NCBI GenBank assembly: GCA_020284085.1
Contig: JACEVL010000031.1
Span: 395,001-459,000 of the forward strand
Length of the DNA: 64,000 bases
Direction of reading: 5' to 3'
From: Aporrectodea caliginosa
Taxonomy: Eukaryota > Annelida > Clitellata > Crassiclitellata > Lumbricidae
In this document: positions 21,060-33,169 of the stretch, in pieces
How the letters are laid out: every line of letters starts with the position of its first letter
Numbering within the stretch: the first letter of the stretch is position 1
The notes under the pieces: model-generated
What the model was told of the DNA's origin: nothing
The model's database searches: none
What the model saw: the letters and a program-made list of their open reading frames with translations, nothing else
Position numbers and translations under genes: made by a program

Positions 21060-24000
21060 GTAAGTGACAAACCGTACATTTGGCTGTTGTCCTACGTATT
21101 AAGTCAAAACAGCTAATTGCATGAATCCCAACCCAAGGACGATTCCACAACAGAGCCATGAAAGCATTCCTTCTATATTATTGTAAAATTGCGGTCGACC
21201 AATATTTTAACTTCCAAATAGGCTCATAAGCAGGCTAGAACAGAGGGGTAGAGGGCCTGCTGGCACGGGCCGCCGAATTTGAGGGCGCCTACTCCCCTGA
21301 TAGAGTCAAAGCAAAAATGGGATCCTTTACCATACAAATTAATGCAAATAAACTATAGTCATACATGCTAATATAAAATACATGTATATTATAAACAGAA
21401 ATCATGTTATCATAATTATGTAGTTAGCACTGATTGATCTCCAAAATACTTAATGAGAAGCATGAAATTAGTGGTACCTATACATTTCCCATCTGGTCTG
21501 GACCTATTACCAGCTTTGCACGGGCCTTCCTATAGAGTTACTTAAATATATAATTAAAAGTTTCTAAAGTGTTACCTTGCATGAGCTTCAGCCATGCAGA
21601 CCTTGCTGGTCATTCTTAGTAGAGAGTGACATGGGGAATTTCCCCGCGGGGAAACCGCGGTAACCGCGGTAAATCCCGCGGTAATGGGGACAACAATTGC
21701 GGTAATACCGCGGTAATGGGGACAACAATTGCGGTAATACCGCGGTAATGGGGTTTACTCTCGCGGTAATACCGCGGTAATGAGGAATGAGCCGGCAAGA
21801 AACCCGGGTGATGTTAAGAACTTGAGAACTGATAAGGAGATTTTCTTATTTCCTGAAGCCTTCTTCAGAAATGGTCAAGACTTGGTTAATGCAAACTGTC
21901 GATAAGATAATAAGTTTCTCAGCAATACAAATAGCTTTGTAAGCTAAAATATGTTATTTTTTAAATTTTAATTGGTGTTGCACTTTTGCGGGGAATGTGT
22001 TGTCGTCCTGCAGCCGGGGATGCAGACCTTGCTGGTCATTCTTAGTCGTTGGCACACGCTTGGTTAATAATAAGGGGTAGTTCATTAATAATGTCAACAA
22101 ATCTTAGGCAGTTTTGACTCCCTGCCTCTTGTCAACAAATGTCAAACATTCAAGAACTCCAAGCGCAATGGGTAATAATTGATTTAATCGGCCAATTCTT
22201 TCTTGCCTCACTCGTCTTGATAATTAGCGATACCTGTGGAGCGAGACAAGGCTCCTAATTGCACGACAATCTAAGTTTATTTTAAGGTCAAATAGGTAAT
22301 ATTCACAAGAAATCAGAAGAAATCGTGATAGCTCAGCAAATATTCTTCCACTTGGATGACTTTTGTCGAATTGCTGGTACCAATAAGGTTTACCATCGAG
22401 AGGAAACAGGACTAAAGAATCTAAGAGCTGCTCAGAGAGGAGATGTGATGAATGTTGGGTGTGGAACTCCACTAGCGATATTGTAATTGGCGCCACCTGA
22501 CGGAAGTGCACCACAATACACAGTCCTCTTACAAGTCTTGTGACCTGATCTTGTGTGAAGAGAAAAGGGCAAATCCAGCCAGAAAAGAATATGTTCGGTT
22601 GTATATAGTATCTGTCTCTCTTTAAGAGTTTCTTTAATGCCTGCAATGGTAATATGGTAAACATTGGTAGATGACATTGTAGTAGAGCTTTTAGAGAAAC
22701 GATCAAATAATATGTGGCTATGCCTTCAGAGTCTAAGAGCAAAGCAACACTGGAACTGCAGCATTTGCTTCAAATTGGCGTCAACAAGTATTTGCTACTT
22801 GCTCTCAATGCGCAAATGTTTTAATTCAAAAGAAGAAATCACCGCATTCATTTGAATTTGTATTTGAGATTCAAACGCACTTTCATTGCTCTGTCTTAGG
22901 CTTGTGCTAATGTTGAACGGAGGAGAAGTTATCGAAGATGCACTCGTTAACCATTCTTCTGCATTCTCAGGAAGAGGTCCACTTTTCATTGAAATCGTTG
23001 TCAATCCCAATAGTAAAGGTAAGCATTTCTAAGACATTCCTAACGTCATTTGTTGGACTTACCTTAAAATCACAGAGCCAATGCACTCTACCTACAAGAC
23101 CGCATATGACTGCCCGATGTTGCACTTCTAAGCAGATTCGACAAGAAAGACATACTTTGAGCATTTTCCTGTAATTGATTCACTAAAAATTATCCGCATC
23201 AATCATCAAGACTAAGCAATTTTGCGTTCAAAACCTGCTCAACGTGCCTATATATTACCGACCTCGGGTAAATGTAAGACCCTCTCTCATTTCGCTAAAT
23301 TGTGCTGAAACTAATGCCACTTAAATTCATTTCTACAATTAATAAAAATGTTTCTCTATTCACTCAGAGTTTAATCTTATATAGGCCTCATGCCGCATCA
23401 TACAAAATCAGGTTCTAGGCCAATTCGGAGCCGGACAATTGGGAGCGGACAGTTCCGGAATTCGGAGACGGGCAATTCGGAGCGGACAGTTTGGAGCGGA
23501 TAATTGGGAGCGGACAATTGGGAGCCGGGTAATTGGGAGCAGGCAATTCGGTGAGGCCAATTCGCCGTAGACAATCAAACGAGTATTTAAAAACATGTAA
23601 ATCAAATTTTATTGCAGTGAAATATAATAATGTTGTAACTGATAATCTAAAACCACACTACTATGCATAGCAAACAAGTCACGAATTAAAAATGTAAAAA
23701 TATTCTTAAATGTACGAAGTGAAATTGCAGTGAAATATACTAATGATAAATTTTAAGTTTGAGGGGAAGATCAGAGAACGATTTGTTTGTTGCCACAAAA
23801 TAAATACTAACTGGCGATCATGGTTTGATCGCCGTAAGAGCCCAGCTTTGCATCGCCATAGGCCTTTGATGCCATTATAACAAATAAATACTTGAGAGCC
23901 CGACGCTATTCTATCCGCTCCGAATTCGTAATCAAACATTTATATAGCGCCACTCAAAAACAGAGGCGCTCCCGACCCCAGCCAGTCTCTTCACTGGTAA

Positions 24001-27000
24001 ATGGAGGTTTTCAGGCGCTTGCGGAACTGGTCAAAAGAAATAGAAAAAGGTCAGTCCTGAGGGACTGAGGTAACTGGTTCCAGCTATTGGGACCAACAAT
24101 AGCGAAACTCCTAGACTGGGCCGTAGAAGTACGCACCCGCGGGACAACCAAGTAACCACGGGCCGAGGACCGAAGGGAGGAACGACTGTGCAGAGAAGAT
24201 ACTGGGGTACAAAAGGCCCTAAGATAGTGAGGAGCAGACCCAGCAAGACAGCTTCGCATGAGGGAACAGACCTTGAATTGGATGCGCTGGCGGATGGGGA
24301 GCCAGTGAAGGGAGTCACGGATAAAATAGGAGATATGGTCAAACTTTGCAATGCCCCCTATGAGGCGGGCGGCAGCGTTTAGAATGGACTGAAGTTTAGA
24401 TTTATTTGTAGAGGAGAGACCAATGTACACCGCATTCCCATAATCAATCCTGGAGCAGATCAATGCATGGACCAAAGTCGTGATAGTGTGCAGTGGTAGT
24501 GATTGGCGGATGGCACGGAGTTGGCGTAGGTAGTAGAACGCAGGAACGAGAGACACTATTTACGTGATCAGACAGAGAGAGGACAGGATCAAGAATGAAT
24601 CCAAGATCACGGACAGAGGAAGAGAAGTGCATATTTGGAAACCGAAGACGAAGGGAGTCAGCATCAACCTTGGCAAGCTGGGCACGACCACCGAGCCATA
24701 TGTACTGAGTCTTGTCTTGGTTAAGACGGAGGCGATTTGAGGATAACCATCGGTGAAGAGCAGCTGAAGCCTCTAGAATACGCTCGACCATAACAGCAGC
24801 TGTGTCTGCAGGTCCATGAAGGTAAGCCTGCGTGTCATCAGCATATTGGTGGGATAGGACACCCAGTGGACCAAGGACCCCAGCCAGATCCGAAGTATAT
24901 AGGACAAACAGAAGAGGAGCAAGAACCGAGCCCTGAGGTAACCCGTAAGAGAGGGGGACCCAAGCAGAGCGGGTGGGACCAAAAACTACCGAGACGGAGC
25001 GATCAGAAAGAAATGAGCGGAACCAGAGAAGAGCAGAATCAGTAATCCCAAATGAGTTAGAGAGCCGGTCAAGAAGGATGGTGTGATCAACAGTGTCGAA
25101 AGCGGCACTAATGTCATAGAGGGAAAGTAGAGTGACATGGCCACGATCAACGGCATGAAATACATCAGCCAGAAGACTCACCATAAGAGATTCTGTCAAG
25201 TGAAATTTCCTAAATCCAGACTGAAGAGGAGGCATTAGAGAGTGTAGGTCAAGGTAGTGAACCAGTTGTACAGACACACATTTCTCAAGAAGCTTCGAGA
25301 GGAAAGACAAGTTTGAGATAGGGCGGTAATTTGAAGGGGAGCCAGGGTCAAGACCTTGTCGCTTGATGGAAGGGAAAACCACAGCCCTTTTATGCAATGC
25401 AGGTACGTAGCCCTTGGCCAGCGAAGAGTTACATAGAATTACCAAAAACGGAACAAGTTCATCTAAAAATTCCTTAACTAAGAATGGAGGAAGTAAGTCA
25501 AGTTCGCAAGACTTCGAAGAAGAGTCCATTATGAGTTGACGGATGGCATCAGGTTGAAGAGGCTTCCATGAAGAGAGAACAGCTGCAGTGGAGGAGAAGA
25601 CAGGAGGAGGGGAGTTTTCCGTGGATTTGCGAGTAGAATCAATCTTAGCCTGTATAAAGTTGAGGTAATCGTCTGCCGTGAACGGAGTCTCAGATGGAGA
25701 CGTGGAGGCTGTAGAGCGGCCAAGGACGTCCGCAATCGCCGCCCAGAGCCGACGTGGATTTCCTCTCTCCCGGTCAATCAACGACTCCCAATACGAAGTC
25801 TCCTTCAGACGGAACTCATGATACATGTTTCGGAGATTAATCCAGATGAAGCGGTCAGACGGGTCACTTGTGCGACGGTATTTACGCTCAAAGCGTCTAA
25901 CGTTCCGACGAAGCAAACGGCAATGTTGGTCCAGCCATGGCTGTAACGGTCTGACTCGAGTTCGATGTTGACGTAGCGGAAGAAGGTTATCGATGAGGGG
26001 TCGTATCGCTGAGTCGTAGAGAGCGAAGAGGTCCTCACACGGACGATCGACCAGAGGCGAGAGGTCACCACAGAGAGGACTGCTGAGGAGGCCATCACGA
26101 AACGCCTCTCGATCAAGGCGCCTCCAACCACGGGAGTGGCGGAGAGCGAAGGTAGGCTGGGCGCAGAGGAGTGGCACGGTGTAGCGTAGAAGACCGTGAT
26201 CGGAAATGGACGGCGGTTCAACAGTTAGATCAGAGATGCTACAGTTGTCGCGCGTGATGATGACATCCAGCCACCCACCCAAGGCATGGGTAGGTTCTGC
26301 GACGTGTTGAGTTAAACCAAACTGCGAGAGAAGATCTAGGAAACGAATTGCCCGGCACCGAATTATCCGGCTCCCAATTGTCCGCTCCGAATTATTCGCT
26401 CCAAACTCTCCGCTCCGAATTGTCCGCTCCGAACTGTCCGCTCCGGAATTGTCCGGCTCCGAATTGTGCGTTCCGAATTGTCCGGCTCCGAATTGTCCGG
26501 ACGCCCAACTTCAGACTTCCCTGTATCAAAAGAGCAATCTCAACAAAGTCGGAGTTCCTATGACTACAAGATTGTTATGCCTATGAATTAAACATAACAG
26601 GTCACTGCCAATTTTAGTTTTCAATTTGTTTAGACATTTAAATTGTTTTGCAAATAAAGGTTAATACTTCAGGTTTGGTTACAATGAGCACTACTCATGA
26701 ATGGAAGAGGTATCACAAACTCTCACTCTCCATTTTAAAGCAATTGGGATTCGGAGTTAAAAGCGTGATGGAATCAAGGATCTTGATGGAAGTTGAATTC
26801 TTCAGAGATTATGCATTAAAACAAAATGGAAATTCCTTTGATCCCAGAGAGCTCGTGTACCTCTCCATAACAAACATCATCATGAATATTCTTTTTGGAC
26901 GAAGACAAGATTATGACCTCGGAACAACTGAGCTCGCGTACCAAGTCAAACGCACCTTTGACAACATAGATCCAGCTTTAGACGTTGCTCCTATACTTAG

Positions 27001-29076
27001 ATTTATTCCCTTTTACAAAAATAAATTGCAAGAGCTTGTCGAAAGTCAGACGATGATCCACAAGATTCTTCGAATGGAGACTGAGAAGAGTCTGGAAGAC
27101 GGTGCAGAAGATTGCTTTGTGCGTAGATATCTGGAGAGCGAGGGTCCAGATTACGATGCTGAGCAACTCAGTTTCTCGCTTCGAGATCTAGTTGCAGCTG
27201 GAACTGACACAACTGCAAATGCTATTCTTTGGACACTGATCGCCTTAGCCAACAACCCTGATGTCCAGGATCGACTAAGAGCCGAAGTTGATGCCGTGGT
27301 TCCGCGTGATACACTTCCGTCTATGAATGACCAGTCCAAACTGCCGTTCGTTGATGCCACAATTTTGGAGATACTACGCTGGAAAACTTTGGTTCCATTG
27401 GCTATACCTCATGTGACACTAAGTGATACTGATGTTGGCGGCTATTTTGTACCAGCTGGAACTATGGTAATCTCGAAAATTATACAAACTAAATACTGCT
27501 GTTTTTAAAGAGAAATCACTAAAAGCTTAATTTCTCATGGTGGTTAAGTGAAACAGAGTCTTTATTTAAGTAATGACCAGCATTTTAATCTTTGAAGAAG
27601 GTTAATGAATAATGTTGTTTGAATTTAGGCATCTCAAATTAATCAAATCATTCGTTCATATGAAAAAGTTCTTTTTCTTTCGAATCCTTTGAGTCTTGTA
27701 GCTTTGCGCTTCTCTGTCGTTATGTATGTAGTGACGCTGATTACACTGCACGCATAAATTTGTCTGTTATTGATTCTAATAGGGAACTAGCTAGGTATTG
27801 TATTGCATTGTATCTATCAATTTATATAGCGCCTCTCAATCAGAGGCGCTCAGGATGTAAGCTACCTATTATAAATACTCAAGTAACAAGAGTTTTATAT
27901 TTGATGATTATTACTGAACACCCAACAAGTTTGTATTATCTAAATAGACAAATAATGAATGATAAATTAATTAGTTACTTACCAATTTCTTCCAACCATT
28001 ACGTTTTGGATATTCGAGTAGATGATTCTAGATGTGAAGTACAGATGATCTTATAACCGGCCTTGTATGGAAATTGCTCTAATCTTCTGATGTTCTGCCT
28101 TCTACGATGTTCATTACTGCCCACACGTCTTTCTTCATTTCTCTTCTTATTCACTCGTCACTGGCATATATATGTGAATCGATCCTTAACAATGTCCATC
28201 ACCTATTCTTCAAGGACTAGGAATTGCCCAGATGTAGGCGTGGCTTATTTCTACATGATCCTTCCCTCGGTGCGCGTGTGCCAATGAATTCTCCCTTTCC
28301 GTCATTTGCTACTTACATGTATCTCATGAACCGATGAAATGTTGTTTTACTTATTCCCTGCTATAGTCTTGAATATATTCACATGTGATTTATATAATTA
28401 TCTCTAAGCTGTATCTATATTCTCCATTAGTATGACTCATTTAAATAGTAATAATAATGATAATTATATTCTATGTGATGGTAATGATGATGCAAATTAT
28501 CATCATTATATGTATACATAATCGACCACAGGGCGTGCTCAGCTTTGCCGGGTCTTCAACTTAGCTTTGCGTTGTAAGGAGATGCCTGCCTGACTGTTTC
28601 CGAGCTTGACGACCCGCACAGCAGCGCGTTTCTCGACAATATTATTTGTTTATCAGGTGCTGATCAACCTTCACGCGGCTCACATGGATCCAAAGGTTTG
28701 GAAAGACCCGGAGATATTCCGACCGGAGAGATTTTTGGACAAGGATGGACAAGTGATCCGCAGGGAATCTGTTATTACGTTTTCCCTTGGTTAGTAGTTG
28801 AGAACAATGATGTAGTTTTAATGTGGAAAATGTTTAAAGAGCATGCTAAGCGACATGATAGTTGATATTTAGATGTATGCATATTGCAATTATTGCATGA
28901 TTCACGTGTGTCATTTCAAATGCTCCTGATGCGTGATTGTTAATTACAAGCACTTTCCTCAAGTGTTTTGCTCTATACTGAAACAGAAGTTGTTTGAATA
29001 TTAATGTCATAAGTGCGATAATTATGGTGAATATGATTATAATTATTATGGTGATGATTATGATGATGATGATTTT

Positions 29077-29164
<88 letters not shown>

Positions 29165-29176
29165 GTGATAATAATA

Positions 29177-29212
<36 letters not shown>

Positions 29213-29248
29213 GTGATGGTGATGGTGATGGTGATGGTGATGTGATGG

Positions 29249-29295
<47 letters not shown>

Positions 29296-29296
29296 T

Positions 29297-29331
<35 letters not shown>

Positions 29332-29826
29332 GCCTGGACCGCCGACTCACGGAAGCAACCGGTGAACCCCGAGGGTCCAGCTGCTTATGTCACCTTATTC
29401 CCATTACGATACAACGCCTCAACACCATAACTTTCAGTGGCTCCTATATTAAACCCTTTATTGGCATGGATGAGTTGTAGCCGTTCCAGACACACCAATA
29501 TTATTATTTCTAAGACCATGGGGAAATAAAGTACCTCAGTGCAAAATTATAATAAAAATAAAATGACATTAATGAATGATGTTTAATCGTTTAGTTTTGA
29601 TGAAAAACGTGAATGTTTTGTTTTACTGCATTTAATAGGGAGACGCTCTTGTCTCGGCGAGATCTTGGCTCGCGCAGAATTATTCCTCTTTCTAACCGGA
29701 TTGGTGCAACGCTTTATCATACGACCACCAGACGGCCAGAGCATTGTTGAAGTCAAACCGATGGAACCAGTGACACTTGTAATGAGTTCAAACCCGTTTA
29801 ATGTACGGCTGATATCGAGGAATTAA
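20827..29826 (+). CDS. Cytochrome P450, CYP2 clan (P450-2), five exons, 488 aa
   Basis: The spliced CDS is 20827-21059, 22900-23018, 26673-27466, 28657-28789 and 29639-29826, with the same exon lengths and phases as P450-1. It has the N-terminal anchor [14 protein letters not shown], the proline hinge, AGTDTT in the I-helix, EILR in the K-helix, PERF, and the haem loop [11 protein letters not shown] with Cys431. By hand count about 24 of 488 residues differ from P450-1. One change, Phe430 to Ser, lies directly before the haem cysteine. All introns are GT-AG. Intron 2 has grown to 3.65 kb by insertion of a foldback element and an L2 fragment. It is expected to be a membrane-bound monooxygenase of the endoplasmic reticulum. 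The substrate is unknown. Confidence 0.92.
21640..21795. repeat. Tandem array of CCGCGGTAA palindromic units
   Basis: Units of about 36-38 bp built on ACCGCGGTAATGGGG and ACAACAATTGCGGTAAT repeat about four times in P450-2 intron 1. Each unit carries a TACCGCGGTA palindrome. The array is not in the P450-1 intron. Confidence 0.8.
22900..23018 (+). CDS. P450-2 exon 2
   Basis: 119 nt, acceptor CTTAG, donor AAAG|GTAAGC, residues 78-118 including [20 protein letters not shown]. Two residue differences from P450-1. Confidence 0.88.
23926..26340 (-). mobile_element. 5'-truncated L2-clade retrotransposon
   Basis: The 3' end has a CGAATTCGTAATC tail and the AGCGCC/GGCGCT hairpin near 23948-23972. 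The body carries RT coding sequence and the 5' side stops within the endonuclease domain. It interrupts a foldback unit (CCGCTCCGAATTCG at 23914-23927). Confidence 0.65.
24011..26282 (-). pseudogene. L2-clade endonuclease C-terminus plus reverse transcriptase
   Basis: The long frame (24444-26282, 612 codons) begins at the endonuclease end ([10 protein letters not shown]). It continues with [46 protein letters not shown], motif [21 protein letters not shown], motif [21 protein letters not shown], motif [10 protein letters not shown] and [11 protein letters not shown] frameshift near 24560 moves the RT C-terminus ([24 protein letters not shown]) into another frame (24011-24556). The catalytic YADD is preserved, but the endonuclease is truncated and the frame broken, so it cannot retrotranspose autonomously. 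Confidence 0.82.
26673..27466 (+). CDS. P450-2 exon 3 (I-helix and K-helix)
   Basis: 794 nt, acceptor TTCAG, donor ATG|GTAATC. AGTDTT and EILR are present. Fourteen of 264 residues differ from P450-1 by hand count. Confidence 0.92.
27813..27855 (-). repeat. L2-type 3'-end hairpin fragment in intron 3
   Basis: AGCGCCTCT (27827-27835) and AGAGGCGCT (27841-27849) form a perfect stem next to TTATAT. Orthologous to 5557-5604. Confidence 0.55.
28657..28789 (+). CDS. P450-2 exon 4
   Basis: 133 nt: [26 protein letters not shown] and FSL(G). Acceptor ATCAG, donor CTTG|GTTAGT. Confidence 0.9.
29080..29330. repeat. (AAT)n followed by (GAT)n microsatellite
   Basis: An AAT run (about 29080-29165) leads directly into GAT/GGT-variant repeats (29175-29330), then GATTGCCTGGACCGCC. 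This is the pre-insertion state of the microsatellite that was invaded in P450-1 intron 4. Confidence 0.9.
29639..29826 (+). CDS. P450-2 exon 5 with haem Cys and stop
   Basis: Acceptor TTTAATAG. It encodes (G)[17 protein letters not shown] to the TAA at 29824-29826. Ser replaces Phe just before the haem Cys. Confidence 0.92.
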
Positions 29827-30223
29827 CTGGCCCGACTGTCACTTAAGTCTTAGCTTTCACTGAAAGCATGAAGAAACTATGAAAGAGTATAATTGCTTTG
29901 TGCCTAGCCCGTAATTGTTAACTGTGGGGAACGTAACAAGTATGCGTCACTCAGACGCATGCAATTAATTAACAATTTGTTTATACTGCAATTACTTCGT
30001 GACTTTTCTATTGTCTAAGCAGATTGAGCTAATAGTCTTTGTACTGAGTCTATTCTACTTTAGTGTGCGACTGATTGCGAAATGTACTGCAATATATTTT
30101 TATGGGCTGACTGCCAAATAAGCCTTTCCTTAAATTGAAACTTTGAAAAAACTGTGAAAGGACTATTACGTTTTCTCAGTTTTATTGTGAACTGTGTGGA
30201 ACCCAACAACTACTTCACTCAGT

Positions 30224-30453
30224 CTAATTACCTGTATAACAGTGTATATCCGCTTGGTGCTGTTCGAGGTTTGTTATTCGACTGTAGTTCGCCCATTTTT
30301 GCCTCCACAGTCGCCAGTCGAGCTGGTCTTCAGGACCGTCGCGTAAGTGTAGCGGCCGTGGTGGATCGACTCTTGGCAGAGGAGGGAGTGTTGCAGTCAC
30401 ATTCGATGTCGCATTCGTTGTCGCAGAAGTCATGTTCAATAAGTTTCAGCTGA
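30224..30453 (-). pseudogene. Possible Ty3/Gypsy Gag N-terminal remnant, copy 2
   Basis: The minus strand reads VTATLPPLPRVDPPRPLHL then DWRLWRQKWANYSRITNLEQ, which looks like a Gypsy Gag N-terminus. It is duplicated downstream of P450-1 (9469-9620). The assignment rests on a short pattern. Confidence 0.4.
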
Positions 30454-30639
30454 TGTTTCAAAGTGGACAGTATAGTCAATAAGCCGAATGTCTCTAGCGT
30501 TTCCCTGCCACCATGTTATACTAATACAACGTTTCTTAGTTTCATGACGTTTATTACCTGCACAGACTGCACCTCGAACTTAAAAGAAGTGAAGTAAAAT
30601 AAAACAGCCTCGTGATCCTAGCCTAAGCACATATCGTAT

Positions 30640-30705
30640 CGTATCTGAGAATTTGTAAAGCGCCTCTTACAGTACTAGCTATTCAGAGGCGCTCTCAGCG
30701 TGACA
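30640..30705 (-). repeat. L2-type 3'-end hairpin
   Basis: (ATCGT)-type tail, then AGCGCCTCT (30659-30667) and AGAGGCGCT (30685-30693) forming a perfect stem with a longer loop. It is absent downstream of P450-1, so it inserted after the duplication. Confidence 0.55.
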
Positions 30706-30839
30706 GACCGAGGGAATAAATAAGTCTTCAAGCAACGAAGGGATGAAGGTGGGACCCCGACTAAAATCTTACTACGGATTCTTAGGGAGGGAGGTCATAT
30801 ACCTATATATATATACATATATATATATATATTGCAAGA

Positions 30840-31290
30840 GTCTACTTTAGAAAATGACGTCACAAGAATATAACATAGCGAGCTCCTTTCCTGAGCGTTT
30901 CCCTTTCCACGACGTTTGTTCCCAGCCGTCTCGAATCTGGGCTCTTCTCAAGGCCGTGTGCAAACCTAAGCTCAATGGGCTCATGTCAGCTTCCACAGTT
31001 CTTGTCCACGTGTGGCGAGGGCATCCAGTAGGTCTTTCTCAACCTCTCGAAGAGCCGGAAATCATTGCTCGCAAGGCCCTGGCGCAGTTGGTCATCTTCT
31101 CAGCGACCTATGTCTCCAACCAACCGGAATCTACTAGCCTGATTTATTCCGACACTGGGTTGGGTATCGTGCGCCGATATACTTCTGTATTCGTGGCATG
31201 CGCTGTGTAGAGAATGCGCAGTAACTTTCTGAGTCACCACCGCTGGATGGCACCAAGCTTTATAAGGTCTTCGGTTAGCGTTAAGGTCTC
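30840..31290 (-). pseudogene. RTE-like C-terminal fragment, copy 2
   Basis: Duplicate of 9885-10320, more degraded; the CPRHTWTRTVEAD-type segment is still recognisable but has extra substitutions. Confidence 0.5.
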
Positions 31291-31299
31291 AGCTCCAAA

Positions 31300-32040
31300 C
31301 AGGAGGTCGCGCAGTATATGACCTAAACAGGTGGAGTTTCGTGTCTACAGGAGGTCTAGCACTATATATAGGTCCAGAATAAGGTCGCCCAACATAATTG
31401 GAAAGAAGCTTATCATGCATACATCAACACATTGCATATGCAAATATACTTCTGTGCTGGTGGTTAGATACATGCTTACGAGACTCTGAGTTAGCAAGCA
31501 AAGAAGAGATATTGCTTCCTGGAGAAGAGTTACGCCTAAGATGCAACGAGGTCATCTGATTGATTATCTTAACCATGACCATAGTCATAAATTTTATTGT
31601 TTTCCAACCAACAGAAACAAAGAATACAAGCATCATGAGTACAGTGTAATAGTTGGGACACAACGGTAATATAAAACCCTAAAGGAAACACGTACTGACT
31701 AGTAGGATCACCCTTACTCGATTGGCAGACCGAATAATGTGTTAATTCTGCCTTTTTTAATCCTTAACAAATCTTAACTAGTTAACTAGCACACACAATA
31801 TTATTAGAACATACCATACTTCGTCTCGTCATACCTAAATCGAAAATTGTTTTTGGTGAACGAGCTTTTTCGGTTGCTGGGACTACTTTTAGAAGTCTCT
31901 CCCTGTGTGTATCCACCCTGCTCAGTCGCTCGTGTAATTTCCTTGTAGGCCTACCTAGGCTACCTTTCTAGTCTGCCTACCGTTAATACCGCTCCACTGA
32001 ACACGCACTACTTGACGTTCACAATCACGACAAGATGAAA
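31300..32040. other. Duplicated intergenic DNA without a recognised gene
   Basis: Matches 10330-11000. I see no coding signal beyond short random ORFs. Confidence 0.5.
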
Positions 32041-32047
32041 GTGACTA

Positions 32048-32170
32048 CCTTATTCTGATCGACATATCTGACGGATTTGTACGTTTAGAAGGTGATGCTG
32101 TTGATACCGTTGATCATGATATACTCGTTCGTTTGGTCTCTCAGTTAGTGCCCATGGTGATTGCGCATCT
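32048..32170 (+). pseudogene. Reverse transcriptase motif A relic
   Basis: Short frames read YLILIDISD and, after a frame shift, DAVDTVDHDILVRLVSQL, matching RT motif A (D-x(3)-AFDTVDH). Nothing else of the element is readable. Confidence 0.5.
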
Positions 32171-33161
32171 TACAAGTCCCTTCGTACTCTGTCAATTCGC
32201 ATGAGGCATGCGACTTCAGCTCCCAGTTTCTTAAGCTGCAGAATCGCACAAGGTTCTGAACTGAGCCCGCTTCCATTTGCGTTCTGTACAACTACAGTCG
32301 GTTCATCGATCGTTGATAGATCTCTTGACTCCCATTTTTTATTATTTTGCTGATACCCCACTATTACGACCATAATTATGACACTTGCTTCTAGTTTGGA
32401 TAATAAGCCGTCCTGGATGATCATTGAATCATTCTAAGTCTTTTAACTGGGCGCATAGGTCTTTTCTCTTACGCAACATGCGCTGCGTCGGAAATACGCA
32501 GTACATGTATCTTCCTGAAGCGTCACCGCTGGAAGACATCACAAGTCATATCCAGATGCGTGCTGAGACTGCCTGTTGCTCTAAACAGAAAATATGTGGG
32601 CACCCCTTCCAGTCAACTTACTGCTCTTAATGTCTGCCCGGCTTCAATATACACTGACATAAATTTTGACAGGAGGACATTATCAAACTACATTTATACG
32701 GTATTTTATTGCTTGGCATTGTATAGAGGCGTTTCCAGCCTAGCCTCGGCTTGTAGTCAGACCAGACATGCAGCCTATAATACATGTGCGATATGTAGAA
32801 AATAATAGCTGTCCTTGCCAGAACCTCAATGCATACATACATGCCTCAAACATTGTCTCATACATGACTTATGATTTATAGACTTATAGATTGTAATTGT
32901 AATTGTAATCGAACATATGTTATATATGCATACAATACATACATGCATAATATAAATTGAGCCTTTTAGATTAATATTGGACCAAGTCTATAGGATCAAA
33001 TAAGGACTTGGTTCACGTTATGTTGTAAATCCATTCATGCATGCCTATTGCCTACATCCTTGTATACACACATAGATCTACATAAATCGAGCTAACATAA
33101 ATAATATATCTCTCGTTGCTTATCAATACCTTTTCAATGAGTCCTTGAGACTGGTTGCAAA
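32171..33161. other. AT-rich intergenic stretch, no gene seen
   Basis: It contains a GTAATTGTAATTGTAATCG run near 32889 that resembles an L2 tail. Its short ORFs have no recognisable motif. Confidence 0.4.
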
Positions 33162-33169
33162 CTGAACAG

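Larger units (their letters stand above)
23413..26512. mobile_element. Foldback-type element with tandem-repeat inverted arms in P450-2 intron 2
   Basis: The left arm (about 23413-23575) is a run of 14-15-bp units such as GGAGCGGACAATTGG. The right arm (about 26346-26510) is the same unit inverted (CCGAATTGTCCGCTCC). P450-1 (near 4262) and P450-3 (near 61672) have the uninterrupted intron TTCAGGCTTCCCTG. The flanks TCAGGTTC and TCAGACTT suggest a degenerate 8-bp target duplication. TU foldback elements of sea urchins have arms of this design. An L2 fragment is nested inside. Confidence 0.7.
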
